A stretch of DNA of 64,000 bases from Porogramme epimiltina (lineage: Eukaryota > Basidiomycota > Agaricomycetes > Polyporales > Polyporaceae): positions 1 to 64,000 of the forward strand of contig FTLJ01000181.1 in NCBI GenBank assembly GCA_900155495.1. The letters run 5' to 3'. The notes under the pieces were generated by a model. It searched no databases and was not told the DNA's origin. It saw only the letters and a program-made list of their open reading frames with translations. Below are positions 1 to 11,051 of the stretch, in pieces (positions within the stretch are counted from its first letter, which is position 1; every line of letters begins with the position of its first letter). A program made the position numbers and the translations under genes.

Positions 1-25
1 ATGGAACGGCGTGTATCATGAGCCA

Positions 26-242
26 TGAAACAGCGTGTTTCATTGGGCGAATTACCAAATAAGGCAATTCCTTCAATGAAACACCCATTATTATTCAATG
101 CGATCAAAATGTTTTTACTTGGAATAACGAATGTTTCATGCAAGGTTCATATCCAATATTTTACCTATGATACACACGGAATCATGGATGTCCCATGTTG
201 TATAATTCCACTCATTAAACATTTATGACACACCATGTTTCA
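26..242. promoter_or_regulatory. Cluster of five TGAAACA boxes upstream of the oxygenase gene
   Basis: Five exact copies of TGAAACA or its complement TGTTTCA lie at 26-32, 36-42, 77-83, 132-138 and 236-242, the last one 8 nt before the chosen start codon. Most copies extend to ATGAAACA. The heptamer is identical to the yeast pheromone-response element bound by Ste12. Whether a basidiomycete Ste12-like factor uses it here is inference. The window starts at base 1, so the cluster may extend further upstream. Confidence 0.45.
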
Positions 243-249
243 TGGGTCG

Positions 250-1652
250 ATGCCCCCGGTGAGAGCCATTTGCATAGTCGAATGGGCGGATCTCCCGGTC
301 ATCGACATCAAGAAGGCGGCTACTCCGGAAGGGCGGTCTGAATCGGTTGCTTTGGCGCGGGATGCCATGCGCACGCAGGGATTCTTGTATATCGTCAACC
401 ACGGATATACTCAAGCTCAGGTAGGCATAAGCCTTCTCCAGTCACTGCGTTATGAACATTCTTGACACGGGGACTAGAACGACCGCATCTTCGATATCGC
501 AGATGTGCCTTTCTCTCAGGTCACCGATAGCGAGAAGCGGCAATTTGCAGGAGATATTAAGAAAACAGGCTCCTATCGAGGTTATAAGTTACGTCAGTAC
601 TGGGTGAGTTCTAAGGTTCTCCACCCCAGGTCTCGTTCTGAGCGAAAGCGGTGGCATTAGCATATTGATAACGGTGTGCGAGACCAACTTGAACACTACA
701 ATAGTCAGTAAGCTTCTCAAAGTGTCATAACTCTTGGGTCCGACTCCAGATTCTAGTGCATCGTTCTATATTCGACCCGCAAAGCCACCCGACTGCCTTG
801 CAGCCGCTCTTACCCGAGGTTCGCGGATTCGCAGAACACAACCACTATGCAGTGCTTCATCCAGTGTTGAGGTGCGCGAATATTAACGCAATAGTGACAT
901 AATATTCGTCTTAAAGGGCCGGTAGATTACTTGCGCTGGGTATGGAGCTCCCGGAAGACGCTTTCGTCAACATCCACGGGTTCGACGCGAAGGGGGAGAC
1001 ATACGGTATGTTGTCCTAGTACCATGCGTCGCCTTGTCCTCCTAACCTTTCATCCTAGTCCGGTTCATGAAGTAGTATGTCCCATCTTCTCATCGTATGC
1101 ACAGTCGTCCTGAATCATATTCCCTTCCCCGGCTGAACCAGCTATCCTCGCACAGAAGAAGAAGAATCAAAGACAAACAACGTCTGGCTCAAAGGTCACA
1201 CGGACTTCGGTACTCTCACGATCCTCTGGTCCCAGCCTGTCTCCGCCCTCCAAATCCTCGGCCCAGACGGTCAAACCTGGCGCTGGGTACGCCACGTTCC
1301 TAACGCACTCGTTGTCAACGCCGGCGACGCGCTCGAGTTCCTCTCAGGCGGTTTCTATAAGGCTACTGTCCACCGCGTCGTGCAACCGCCTCCGGACCAG
1401 CGAGGGCTCACACGTGTCGGTGCGTTCTATTTCGCAATGTGCGACGACGACGTACGGCTCGTTCCACCCCAAGGGAGCGCAGCGCTTGAGCGGGTGGGGA
1501 CCGTTAGGCGGTTCGAAGACAGGGACGCGCCGACGATGGAAGAGTGGCGGAAGGCGCGGACCAGCGCCTACGGACAGTCAGAGCTAACGAAGAAGGATGC
1601 TGTCGTTGAGGAAGAGCTCATCAACGGGGTCGTAGTGAAGCATTACAACTAG
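250..1652 (+). CDS. 2-oxoglutarate/Fe(II)-dependent oxygenase (isopenicillin N synthase-like fold)
   Basis: Seven exons (250-420, 478-603, 661-703, 757-871, 926-1005, 1059-1074, 1142-1652) join in frame to a 353-residue protein, normal for this family. The N-terminal dioxygenase domain begins VEWADLPVIDIKK and contains GFLYIVNHGY. The C-terminal catalytic core has GHTDFG, giving iron ligands H203 and D205, and ATVHRVV with the distal ligand H261. R275 in GLTRVG is the likely 2-oxoglutarate contact. Such enzymes couple 2-oxoglutarate decarboxylation to substrate hydroxylation, desaturation or ring closure. The substrate cannot be read from the sequence. An in-frame ATG lies at 235, but the start at 250 gives the family's usual short leader. 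Exon 6 is only 16 nt. No biosynthetic cluster partners are adjacent, so a stand-alone role is as likely as secondary metabolism. Confidence 0.88.
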
Positions 1653-2102
1653 AACTCATGCATACTGCACTCATAAATTCGCTGTATTACTTGAGTAGCG
1701 TTGGATGGCACTTACAGGATTAGTTAGTTAAGTGTCGCAGCGAAAGCAAACCATCGATTACATCCTTCTTGACTATAAATGTCTCTATACTACATGGAAA
1801 ACACGGGACCGCATCATCTACTGATGTCCCTAATAACCGACAGCCCTCGTTGCCCCCCGAACTCGACACGTTTTCCGTCAGAGCAGAGGTCTAAATCTTA
1901 TGAATCACGGCTGCCATTGCCGGCCCTTGAACATACTCACTAGCTTGGGGCCCGCACTCACCTCATCAATGACGTCATTGCGTGGAGATAGTCTCTAAGC
2001 AAAAGTATCCTTCAAATCCCATACTAGTAGAATACAATAATACAACCCATCATGAGTCCAGCGCTGCAAGATGGCAATGATACATACACGGTCTACATGA
2101 AG
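1653..2102. other. Intergenic, convergent 3' flanks
   Basis: This stretch lies between the 3' ends of the oxygenase gene and the leftward DUF3712 gene. I see no coding potential or repeat in it. Confidence 0.5.
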
Positions 2103-4359
2103 CTAAGAATGTCCATCGAATGTGCTCTTCTTCCCTATTCTCACATTGCCCTGGAACGGCAGGCCCGAAAGCTCCATCTCGCCGTCACGCCCGTTCGCGA
2201 AGGGCAAGCCCTCGATGCGCACGGCGACAGCGGCGACGCCTTGTACACCAGCGAGGGCGCCCTGGGAGCCAAATATAACCTACAGTGCAACGGGTCAGTG
2301 TCAAGTAGAGAAGTTCATGAGATACGAGCGCACCTTGGATACGAAGTCACTGAATTCGCGCTCGCGTCCAGGGAGGACTTTCAGCGGGACGTCCTCGATC
2401 TTCGCTGACACCGCAACCGTAGAACCTGATCCCGGGACGCTCTCCATTGGCTGGCAATTCGCGGGAAGCCAATCTTCCGGGACAATGTGGGCGAAAGCGC
2501 GTGGGGGCAGGGGATCTGGCAATGGCTGCGTTGGCGGTGGGTCATGCTCCCCCTCATCGTCGTTACTGTAAAGGTCGTCCTCCCCCTCTGTCGGGACTGG
2601 GCCGTCGTACACGAGCACGTCGGGGAAAACGCGACTAGCGTTCACGCCAACATGGATGCCGTGGGGGAGCACCACGAGGGCGTGCACGACGCCGCTTGCA
2701 AACATGGACGCGCCAATAGGCTTGATCCTCATGTCGGTAATGGAAACGTTTCGGAGGATGTCCGGGCGGGGGTGTGGTGCTGGGAACGTTGTGTTTACGA
2801 CAAGCCCGGGCATAACAGGGGTCGTAATTTGGATGTCGGCGTCGCGGCCTGAGATGTACTCGCTGACGAACTCGGATAGCGCGCCAGAGGAATTGCGAGG
2901 AAGGGGTACAACTCCGCCAGTAACGGAAAGGGAGATGTTCGGGCGTGTGAGAGTGAAAGGTTGGGAGTGTACAGCGGCCACTGGAACGCTTGGGGCGTCT
3001 AGTTCAGGAGATGGGAGAGAGATGATGAAGGGAAGGGAAGGGGCCTCGAAGTTGAGGTCGATGGGTATTGGGTTGATGGCAGTCGCATTCGCGGAAAGCA
3101 TGATAGTGCCCTCGTCTGAGACGATCTCGAATTCTTGAAGGGTGACGAGGTCTGAGAATTCAGGGAACGGGTTGTTCGTGCCCGGTTTAGGCAGCCCAGG
3201 CAATGCAGGCACTGCAGAGATATAGAGACGCAATGAGCATAATTCAAAGAACAGAGACAACAAGACTTTGAGAAGGATGACATCCCTGCGAGACCATGGT
3301 AGAAGTGATCGCTTAAGGCAGAGGAGAGTATGGAAGTTCTCCGAAAGTGTGACCCAACGCTTCTTCCGTGTGTGAAGCCCGAGCGACGACGGCTACAACG
3401 CTACGTGCGCCCCGGAAAAGATGCCCTCCAACAACACACAACGCTCCGGCGAACCAAACGATCACAGGAGACCACCACAGAATACGGAAGGGAGAAAAAG
3501 AATCAGGACGGGTCAAATTGAAATGCTCACCTTTCACCCAAATAATGGGACGAACATTGGAATGCTCGACCGCGAGCAAACTCCTCCAACCTCCTCCATT
3601 GAGCCCCCCACCCCGCACAGTTGCATGCCCCACCAATGCCTGCACGCTCATAAACCCATTCCTCCAGCTGTCCTTGAGGAAGTGCAACAGCGCATCGACG
3701 TCGTGTGTTGGCTGTATGCGCACAGGGATCTCGACAGGAGTGAGCCAGCTCACGTCGTGCGGCGGTGGGTCCGCCGTGAGGGGCACCTCGAGTGGGGGCA
3801 TCTCGACCGTCGCGAGGGTGACGTTTGGGTGCTCGCGCGAAGCGACGACGACCGTCGAGAGCGTCACGGTGACGCGGTCGAGTTGGCGGATGCCCCACCG
3901 GCCGACGCTCTTCCACCAGTCCGCGCCGACGGTGTCGTCCAGGTCGCTCTTGACGCCGATGACGGTTCCCGCGTCGAAGCCCATTCGGCCGTGCACCATG
4001 AGCCAAACGCCATCTTCAGCTGTGGCGTTGAGGACTTCAACCTTGTCCGGACCGCGAACGGTCAGCGCGCGGGAGATGAGCTCCTCTGGGCGAGTGTCGG
4101 ACGCGCGAGAGCGCAAGGAGTAGGCGATGAGGGCGAGAAGGACGAAGAAGAGGACGCAGAAGGAGAGTGTGATGAGGAAAACGGAGACGAGGCGGGAGTA
4201 TAGTCGTCTGCGTGCGGCGGTCGGGTGCTCGACCGAGGCCTCTCGGGAGGAGGCGAGGGAGCCAGAGGTCGACCCTAGAAGTGGAGTATTCTCGGTGGGA
4301 ACTTCTTCGCGAGCCCTCCCCTTCCCCTTGTCGACTCGATGTGGATCCGGGACGTCCAT
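2103..4359 (-). CDS. Membrane-anchored DUF3712 (AsmA/LEA-like) protein
   Basis: Three exons (4359-3531, 3211-2334, 2279-2103) give 627 residues. A charged cytosolic tail of about 55 residues carrying ENTPLLGS precedes one strong transmembrane segment (VFLITLSFCVLFFVLLALIA). The rest is a long beta-rich extracytosolic part with repeated N-x-S/T sequons, VPLTADPPPHDVSW near the middle and VIFGSQGALAGVQG near the C-terminus, which I recognise as typical of fungal DUF3712 proteins. Such proteins resemble lipid-associated AsmA/LEA domains and are thought to sit in the vacuolar or ER membrane; no reaction is known. Each intron keeps frame, and the last (2280-2333) is supported because it recovers the family's C-terminal segment. 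A TATA-like gtatatatac lies about 240 bp upstream near 4600. Confidence 0.8.
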
Positions 4360-5134
4360 CTAGGACAGGGAGGAAGAGGAACGGAGACAAGTAAATTGGC
4401 GGAGGGGTGGACGTAGGAAATGAGGGAATGCGGGTTGTTGGCGCCGGCGAGCGCAGTATGGAAACAACGTGGCCTTCAATTATTCAATTACCCCGAGTAA
4501 TGACCGGCCGGTATTACTACACTACAACTAATGGCCCCAACCGGCCACCTCAGACTACGATGCCACGGCTTCTTCAACCCCAGCCGAATGTTCAACCACA
4601 GTATATATACGCCCCCCCTATTCTGTAAACAAGTGTAGTATACATTCTCAGTGCCAGGCCCCCCCATACAACACCCTCAAACCTCTCCATGCACCGACAC
4701 AACGCTCTGACCCTGGTCCCCTAGAAAGAACGCCACCTCAAGCCTAACTCTTATGCGCAACGCCGTTTCGTCTACCAGCGCGACGGAGGTGCGGTCTCCA
4801 ACCGTTGCGGCTCTAGGTGACCATCCCCGCAGGTGGCAGTGAGCATGGCTGCATGGGAATCCGTTTGAGCACTGGAAACGCCGGTGGGGAAACCGATACA
4901 ATCCGGCGAAACGCTCGGACATGCAAGTGGTTGTAAGCTGTTTGTCATTCACTCCGTCGTGCAAACATCCTGAACTCCGCGTAATCGTTCCCTCCATCCT
5001 GATGGCTTCATCGAAAACGCCACAACCATATCGACCACAGGAATAAGAGCAGAACTTCCCGAGGCGTGAGTCGAAACATCGGCAAGACGATGGAGAGGGG
5101 GACATACCTTGGCAAACATCCTTCCTAACCACGC
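4360..5134. other. Intergenic; upstream region of the DUF3712 gene
   Basis: The right half is the 3' flank of the leftward BTB gene, and the left half is the upstream region of the DUF3712 gene with a TATA-like element near 4600. Open frames here, including one of 253 codons on the minus strand, have no domain character and I treat them as chance. Confidence 0.45.
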
Positions 5135-6271
5135 TCAAAGGTCGAAGGTCTCCGGTAGCTTTGCCCAGATCTCCTGACGTAACTCCGCGATCTTGTCGCC
5201 AAACGTGCACCAGCAGGACGTGCACAACGTCCGGGGGAAGCCGTGCTGAGGCAGTGGAACATCGGTGTCGTCCTGCATCTCGGCATACAACCGTAAAATG
5301 TTCTTCGGCACGCCGTCTGGGCCACTCCCTGACCATACCCTTTGGAAGAGCTTGTCGACGTAGGCGTAACACGGCAACCGCTGGTGAAGGTCGTCGCCTT
5401 CTGGATCGAAGGGATGCCGCCACATCTCGGGCTTGCACTGGGGGCAGAGGAAGTACTCCGTGTCTGCACGAAAGCTCCAGAGCGTCTGACAGCCCCGGAT
5501 ATATCGCAGTAGGTCGTCCTTGTCAAGCAGGGACCATCTTGCCCGCGACAGAGTATTGCCGTGCACATCGTCTTCCCAGGCATGCCTTTCCACGCGCATG
5601 GTCGAGAGCTGGTAGAACGCGGCGGGAAGGATCTCCGTGCACCCGAACTCGCGCGCGAAGTTGATGGCGGTCACTGGCTCGGGGAACATGTCGCACACAC
5701 GTGGTTGGCCGTTGCTGATTCCATTGTCGAAGCAGGCGAGGAGCTCCTTCTCGCGATAGTCCCACTCCTGCAACGTCTTAGGCCAATCAGACACGACGAG
5801 GTCGATGAGGTGCTTCCGCAGCGTCTCAAGGAGATACTTGTCCGCGAGCCGGGTGACACCTGCCACGACTGTGGGCTTATGGCAGTGAAGGGGGCGAAGC
5901 GATGAGAGTTCGCTGACACCACGAATGTGTCAGGACGGCAGAGAGAATAAGGGGGCGGGTGCTTACGTGGGGTAGTAAAGGTATGTGAGAAGGAGCGCAA
6001 TGCCTTCTGCGTCGTCTCCATGCATCTGTACCACTGGGATACCATCGTATAACTCTTCATCGGTCGCGCTTGCGTCGCCAAATAAGTTGGTAAAGGTAGG
6101 AGAGTGATGGCTCAGGAGGAACTTGTGGACTCGAAAGAGGCACGTCTCCAGTTTGTCGGTGGGGTTGTCAGGGGTATCTGCACCAGAAGAGAATATCTGG
6201 GCAGCGAGGACGACATCTCCGTCTGGAAAGTACAATCGCGGATGACGTTCGATGGCAGGAGTGGATGTCAT
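5135..6271 (-). CDS. BTB/POZ-domain protein (copy A)
   Basis: Two exons (6271-5967, 5912-5135) give 360 residues. Residues about 10-100 form a BTB fold: RLYFPDGDVVLAA, then LFRVHKFLLSHHSPTF. The single intron falls after YLYYPT, exactly where the BTB domain ends, and exon 1 is 305 nt, identical in length to that of copy C at 17249. The C-terminal part has DKYLLETLRKHLIDLVVSDW, EPVTAINFAREFGC and two Cys-x2-Cys pairs (YFLCPQC, TLCTSC) that may bind metal. BTB domains dimerise and can act as Cullin-3 substrate adaptors; whether this one does is inference. It belongs to the lineage-expanded fungal BTB family with four intact members and one relic in this window. Confidence 0.85.
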
Positions 6272-6843
6272 GGCTAGCGGAGCAGGGCGTGAATTGGTGC
6301 AGGTAACAGTAGATAATCCAATGCGCACCGATGCGTATGAGTCTGGATATTGTAACTTCCCCTGCGTGCCACTTGAGACCCGCTTGGACGATCCACTTTG
6401 CCACCTCCTCTTGCCCCTTTCCTCCTTGCTAATCGCGAACGGACCTCCAGACGGGATTACACCCTGTTCAGTCGACTAGGGTGTCCCTGATCTTCATCTG
6501 TCCCAACGCATCATTGAGCGTCATCTCCTGTAGTCGCGGTATATGTGCATGTTGCCGGATAGCGGGCGTATGTATGGAAAGAGGAGTACATGTTGCAACC
6601 ATGACCGCAGTTTCGCCCTCTGGCGCGCTTGGGGCCGACCGGGGTCCTGGTAGTCTCAGGGGTCCACACATGCCCCCAGACCATCGCGTTCCTCTGATCC
6701 ATCCAGAAGTCGACCTCAACTTCCGTAGTCAGTGTTGCTCTCCTGAGACTCCTATGTCATCTCCTACGGCTGATATCCGAAACATGCTTACTACCAGCTA
6801 CTTACAGAGCAGCACCGGTACCCACACAGGTCGCCTTGCTCAC
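6272..6843. other. Intergenic between BTB copy A and the F-box-like gene
   Basis: Both neighbours run leftward, so this holds the 3' flank of the F-box-like gene and the BTB promoter. I see no credible gene. Confidence 0.45.
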
Positions 6844-7983
6844 TTAGCCGCCTGTTGCGTCCCAAAATCCCATCTCGCCTTCAACACCCTTAAGCCATCC
6901 CTGCACGAAATCGACGGAATGCTGGCCCTTTTTCTTCGTCCCCGCGGGAACTAGAATGACCTGGAGACCCTTTCTGGCCTGACAGCTCATCTTCTCTACG
7001 CCACTGACGAACTGTTCCCTCTGTTCCGCCAGGTCGAACTTGAGCCTCTTCGGCGGTGGCAACGAAAAAGGCTGGACCAGAACCCTTGCCAGCTTCGGGA
7101 AGATGGGTGCGCGTACCGCCCGGTCTGCCGCTGCGGCCCACCACCACGCGCCACAGGGACGTGAACCACGTTAGTGGACTCTTCCTACCTCGGTTGCGAA
7201 ATCAAACGGATCTCGGTGCTCACCGAAAACGTCGCACAGCCCGGCAGCGATGCCCCGTGGAGGCACCTCCGACAACCGCAGGACCTCAACTTCCGGAGCA
7301 AGCGCGCTCCACCGCCCGAGCATCTCGCCGAAGCAGCCATCGACGACGCCCATGACGAAGTGCAGCCTCCGGAGTTTTGGGAACAGCGCTGGGCCACCCG
7401 CATCTCCCCACAGACGCGTCGCGCCGGAGGCTGCCTCGGGATGGCTAGCAGCGGCGGTGCCTGGCGCGAAGGTGTCTAGGCCGTTGCTGCGCGCGACCGT
7501 GAGGTCGCTCAGGGCCGCGAATGGTGCGCGGCAGCGCGCGAAGAGCGTAGCGCACGCGTAGGTCGACACGAGGGCGAGCGTATGCAGGTCGGGTGCGAGG
7601 AGTGCGAGGAGGGTGGCGATGGTGTCCGGCCGCGCACCGCGCCTCTCGAAGATGTCGTCGGCCACGTGTTCGCTCGCGCACACTTTGCGAGTACGCATCG
7701 CACTGTGCGAGGTGAGGAGGAGGTGTCGGACCTTTGGCGGGGGTTGCGTGGCGGAGGCAGCGATACAGAGGTGCGTGTAGTGCGTCGTGAAGGCGGTGAT
7801 ACGACGGAGGCCCGTCAGCTCGATGGAGTGGTAGCGGACGGGATGGGATGCGGCGCGGATATAACTTGACACGAGGGAGAGGGAGTATCCCGTCATGCCA
7901 CCATCGGTGCATGCCCATACGAATATCGTGTGGAGGAGTTCGACGGGGAGGTGGTGGAGGCTGGAGACTCGGCTAAGGTCCAT
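6844..7983 (-). CDS. F-box-like protein (copy 1)
   Basis: Exon 1 (7983-7224) and exon 2 (from about 7130 or 7124, down to 6844) give 348 or 346 residues; both acceptors keep frame. The N-terminus has an F-box-like motif, LPVELLHTIFVWAC, followed by SLVSSYIRAASHPVRYHSIEL. The remainder contains a diverged repeat-like segment (LLALLAPDLHTLAL, FPKLRRLHFVMG, EVEVLRLSEVPPRG) as seen in basidiomycete F-box proteins. The donor is GGTGAGCACC at 7223; the alternative GTAGGA a few codons later does not keep frame. The closest relative is copy 2 at 9728, which is divergent and shares intron position and C-terminal motifs. F-box proteins normally link Skp1/Cullin-1 ligases to substrates; the target is unknown. 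A TATA-like tatatacacc lies about 30 bp upstream of the start. Confidence 0.72.
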
Positions 7984-8699
7984 GGCGCTATGGGAAAGAC
8001 CTCTGCCTCGGTGTATATACGTACTGGTTGCTGTGCTTGGTACGCCACGACTCTATTCACGATTCTGCGTCGGAGTTCCGCCTCTTGATCTCACAACCCG
8101 AGTTGGGTCTATCTCTTAGATAGACCCGCTGGCTTCTGTACAGTCATCGAACAAAAGTTGATGCTTGTGCTTCGAAGCATTGCGATGAATGGTGTGAACA
8201 GCCTTATGCGAGTTGTGGCCTCGTCTTTCCAGGCGTGTAAACAAATGACCGGCTGCACAACAGCGGAGTTGAAACTTGTGTGAGCAATTGAGTATACGGA
8301 AACCTACGCATTCAATAGCAGAGCGCTAGGTCATCCGTCGGAGGGAGCGATACACGGAAAGGCGACCACGGTGCCAGGAGCCCTGCATTCAAGCTTGATA
8401 CTACAAAGTAGTTCAACTTGAGTACCAAATGACCTGCCTCTATGCGGTGACACTCTATCAGGCAACTAACAGAAGATTCAGACAGCTTCAGGTCACGGAG
8501 GGTGACTTCGAAGATTCTCGCACGGAAGCTTAGGAAACTTCATATCTTACAGAACGCACTCCAACATATGCGAGGGAAAAATACTCCAAAACGTGACTAC
8601 TGCATAGCCACCTGTTCTCCACCACGCTCAATGTTGTTGATGTTCAGATTCCTGAATCGTAAGGAGCTAGTTTCATACCATAACACAAAAAATATTCAC
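7984..8699. other. Intergenic, no gene seen
   Basis: Starts with the F-box-like gene promoter (TATA-like element at 8011-8024). The rest is AT-richer, without conserved frames, and leads into the BTB relic. Confidence 0.4.
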
Positions 8700-9487
8700 C
8701 TACTTAAGGTTGAAGGTTATGTGCGTGCCTTCCAGGTGGATGCCCTTCTCTCCAGGTCCGGTTCGTCCACCTTGCCCACACACGCCTGACAAAGCCCCCG
8801 ATGAAATGTTTGAGCGATAGAAAGGGGGATCTAGGGCACGCTACTAGTCCGGACGACGGAGAGGATATCGAGAGGCCGGAAGGCGCTCTCCATTATCGGC
8901 CTAGCCGTTGTTTGAAGAAGCTGTGTCATCCAGATGATGCATGGTCTAGTATTGCCTTTACTCTCTTCCTCAGAAATAGTTCTTCAACGGGGCTGCAGGG
9001 GGGGGCTCGAGTGGTGTGGTCCATTCTGGATATCGTCGCCGGCCGTCGTTTGTCTGGAGAGACCACCGAGGTGTGCCTTGGCGCCCAATATGGTGGAACG
9101 TCGTAGCCTGGCATTATTCGCCGACGGCTGGTAGAAGACAGTGGGAAGCGTTTCATTGCAGCCAAGCTCGCACGCGGGATTGATAGCAGTGACCGGTTCG
9201 GCGGGGTTATCGCAGAGACAGTAGTGACAATCCGGATGTCGTCGTTTAGCGAGCGACGAGATTTCCGTTTGGGAGTGGTCCTACTGTGCCTGTATTTTCG
9301 GTCAGCTGGATGGGGCCTAGCGTGTCCAAAAGGTATTTGTTTGCGAGAGGGACTACACTACTCATGATGGTGCATTTGTTTGGGGTCGAACTTGCGTCTC
9401 GACACGGGCGAGGAGCCCATTGTTTCTAGGAAACAGTCGCCATCAGGGTAAAGCGAAGTCAAGGGTAGCGGTAGATTCTAGAGCCAT
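8700..9487 (-). pseudogene. Decayed BTB gene related to copies A and C
   Basis: Read leftward, fragments in several frames match the BTB paralogues in order. From 9487 there is an ATG and a PDGD motif equivalent to the start of the BTB domain. Around 9350 comes LANKYLLDTLGPIQL, matching the start of exon 2. Around 9200 comes EPVTAINPACELGCNETLP, matching the most conserved exon-2 block. Around 8900 comes LLQTTARPIMES, and near 8800 IPLSIAQTFHRGLCQAC, matching the C-terminal cysteine region. Stops and frameshifts interrupt it and much of the BTB half is missing. Boundaries are approximate. Confidence 0.75.
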
Positions 9488-9727
9488 GCCTAGGTGAGTC
9501 TCGAGAGCAGGATGAGCTGAAGCGAACTGACCGTGTACCGAGCTCGGAGATGCACATGCGTTGAGGTGTAATCAGCGGTCAGTCACCGACACGCTGTCCC
9601 TGGCGCAACCGGGAAAGCGTCATCCCGACGCGTGCTGCTTGTCCTCTTCCCCGGGTTACTATGGCTATATCCTCTGCATATGTATATCACTGTATCACCC
9701 TGAAGGAGATCTTGACCGACATCTACA

Positions 9728-10812
9728 ATGAGTGCAGCTGCCATCCAAGACGTCCCTGTTGAAGTTTTGCAAGAGATCTTCGTACAAGCTTGCACCGATG
9801 GAGGAACAACGGGCTGCTCGATATCGCTCGTCTCGCAAGCCTTTCGCGCTGCAGTCCAGCCCATTCAGTATCATTCCATCGAACTCACAGGGCTAGCTCA
9901 AATATCCACCTTCGCATCGCGATACACGGAAACCTGCAGTGCCTTGGCAGCAGCAGACCCGCTTCGCGGTCACCCCAAGGTCCGCCATCTGCTACTGACG
10001 TCCCATCGCGACATGCGCCGCCGTTCCGTGTACGCCCACGAAGAGGCTGACAAGAAGGAAGCCCTTGCCGCTATCGCCAACCTCCTCGCGCTGCTCGCGC
10101 CGGACCTCCACACCCTCGTCCTCATCACCGCCTACCGACACACGGATCTCTTCCAGGGATGTGAGGTTGGGTTCCCTTGTCTGCGCGACTTGACGATGGC
10201 GCGCATCCACGGAATCGACCTGCCCGACCTCGGCGCACCCAAGCTGCCCCCGGAGATGCGCTTCCCAAGGCTCGAACGACTGCACTTCGCCCTACGCGTG
10301 GTGAATCGGAGCCTCGAACAGCTTCTCAGCCATTGGACTATGCTTGCACCCGCAGTCGTGGAGCTTCGCCTCTCGAACCTGCCCCCTCGTGCGACCAGGG
10401 CTGGTCTGAACACGGCATTCTGTGCGTGTCCAACCTTCCTCCAAAGGCAATGCGGCGAGTACTGACGGGCCGACTCACTGTAGGCAAACGCCCAGAAACG
10501 GGCGTGGTGATCTTCCCTCAATTGCGGAAACTCTGGGCGCAGCCCTTCACGCTCCCAGACTTGGTAATCATGCCACTAGAAAGCGACACCGCGAGGGCTG
10601 ACAGAAACACGTTGACGTGGGCCATAATTGGGTTGGGTGGGACGTGTCGGAAGGAGACGAGTGTGTTCCTCTTGCCGTCGGATTACGAGACAGGAGCGCA
10701 ACATTCGATCAAGTTTGGAGAGGGTTGGAGGGATGGGATAGTGGGTGGAGAAGCGTTTTGGTCTGGAGGGGAGGATGTGCGGCGTGGGTTGCAAAAAGTT
10801 ATGTCGAATTGA
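9728..10812 (+). CDS. F-box-like protein (copy 2)
   Basis: Exon 1 (9728-10421) and exon 2 (10484-10812) give 340 residues. The F-box-like start is VPVEVLQEIFVQAC, then SISLVSQAFRAAVQPIQYHS. It aligns with copy 1 throughout: KVRHLLLTSHRDMRRR, LLALLAPDLHTLVLI, FPRLERLHF and LRLSNLPPRATRAG. The intron sits at the equivalent place, and exon 2 again carries FPQLRKLWAQPFTLP and ends with a short Trp/Gly-rich tail (GEGWRDGIVGGEAFW). Copies 1 and 2 are head to head about 1.7 kb apart with the BTB relic between them. A TATA-like sequence lies at about 9664-9692. Ubiquitin-ligase adaptor function is inferred only from the F-box-like motif. Confidence 0.78.
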
Positions 10813-11051
10813 TTATCGCTAGTATTGCGACTCGGAGCAAGTGAATGGGAGAAGAGCGAAGTTACACTCCGGGATTCTCGGACACCCCGCATCATAAGCG
10901 CCCATTTACTCCCAGGCGACCATGGTCTCACGTCCAGTCGCTAACGGTCCACGGACTTGTTGCTCCCTTCCACATCGCTTTGCCTTGCCTTTGTCTTTTG
11001 TGCTAAACGCTTCGCCTAGTATATCTACCCCTGCTATAATCTAGACAGCGA

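Noticed and set aside
3421..4203. 260-codon plus-strand open frame
   Set aside because: Antisense shadow of DUF3712 exon 1; charged, repetitive, with no start context.
4677..5438. 253-codon minus-strand open frame
   Set aside because: Arg/Ser-rich, overlaps the BTB-A 3' end in another frame, and has no homologous paralogue elsewhere in the window.
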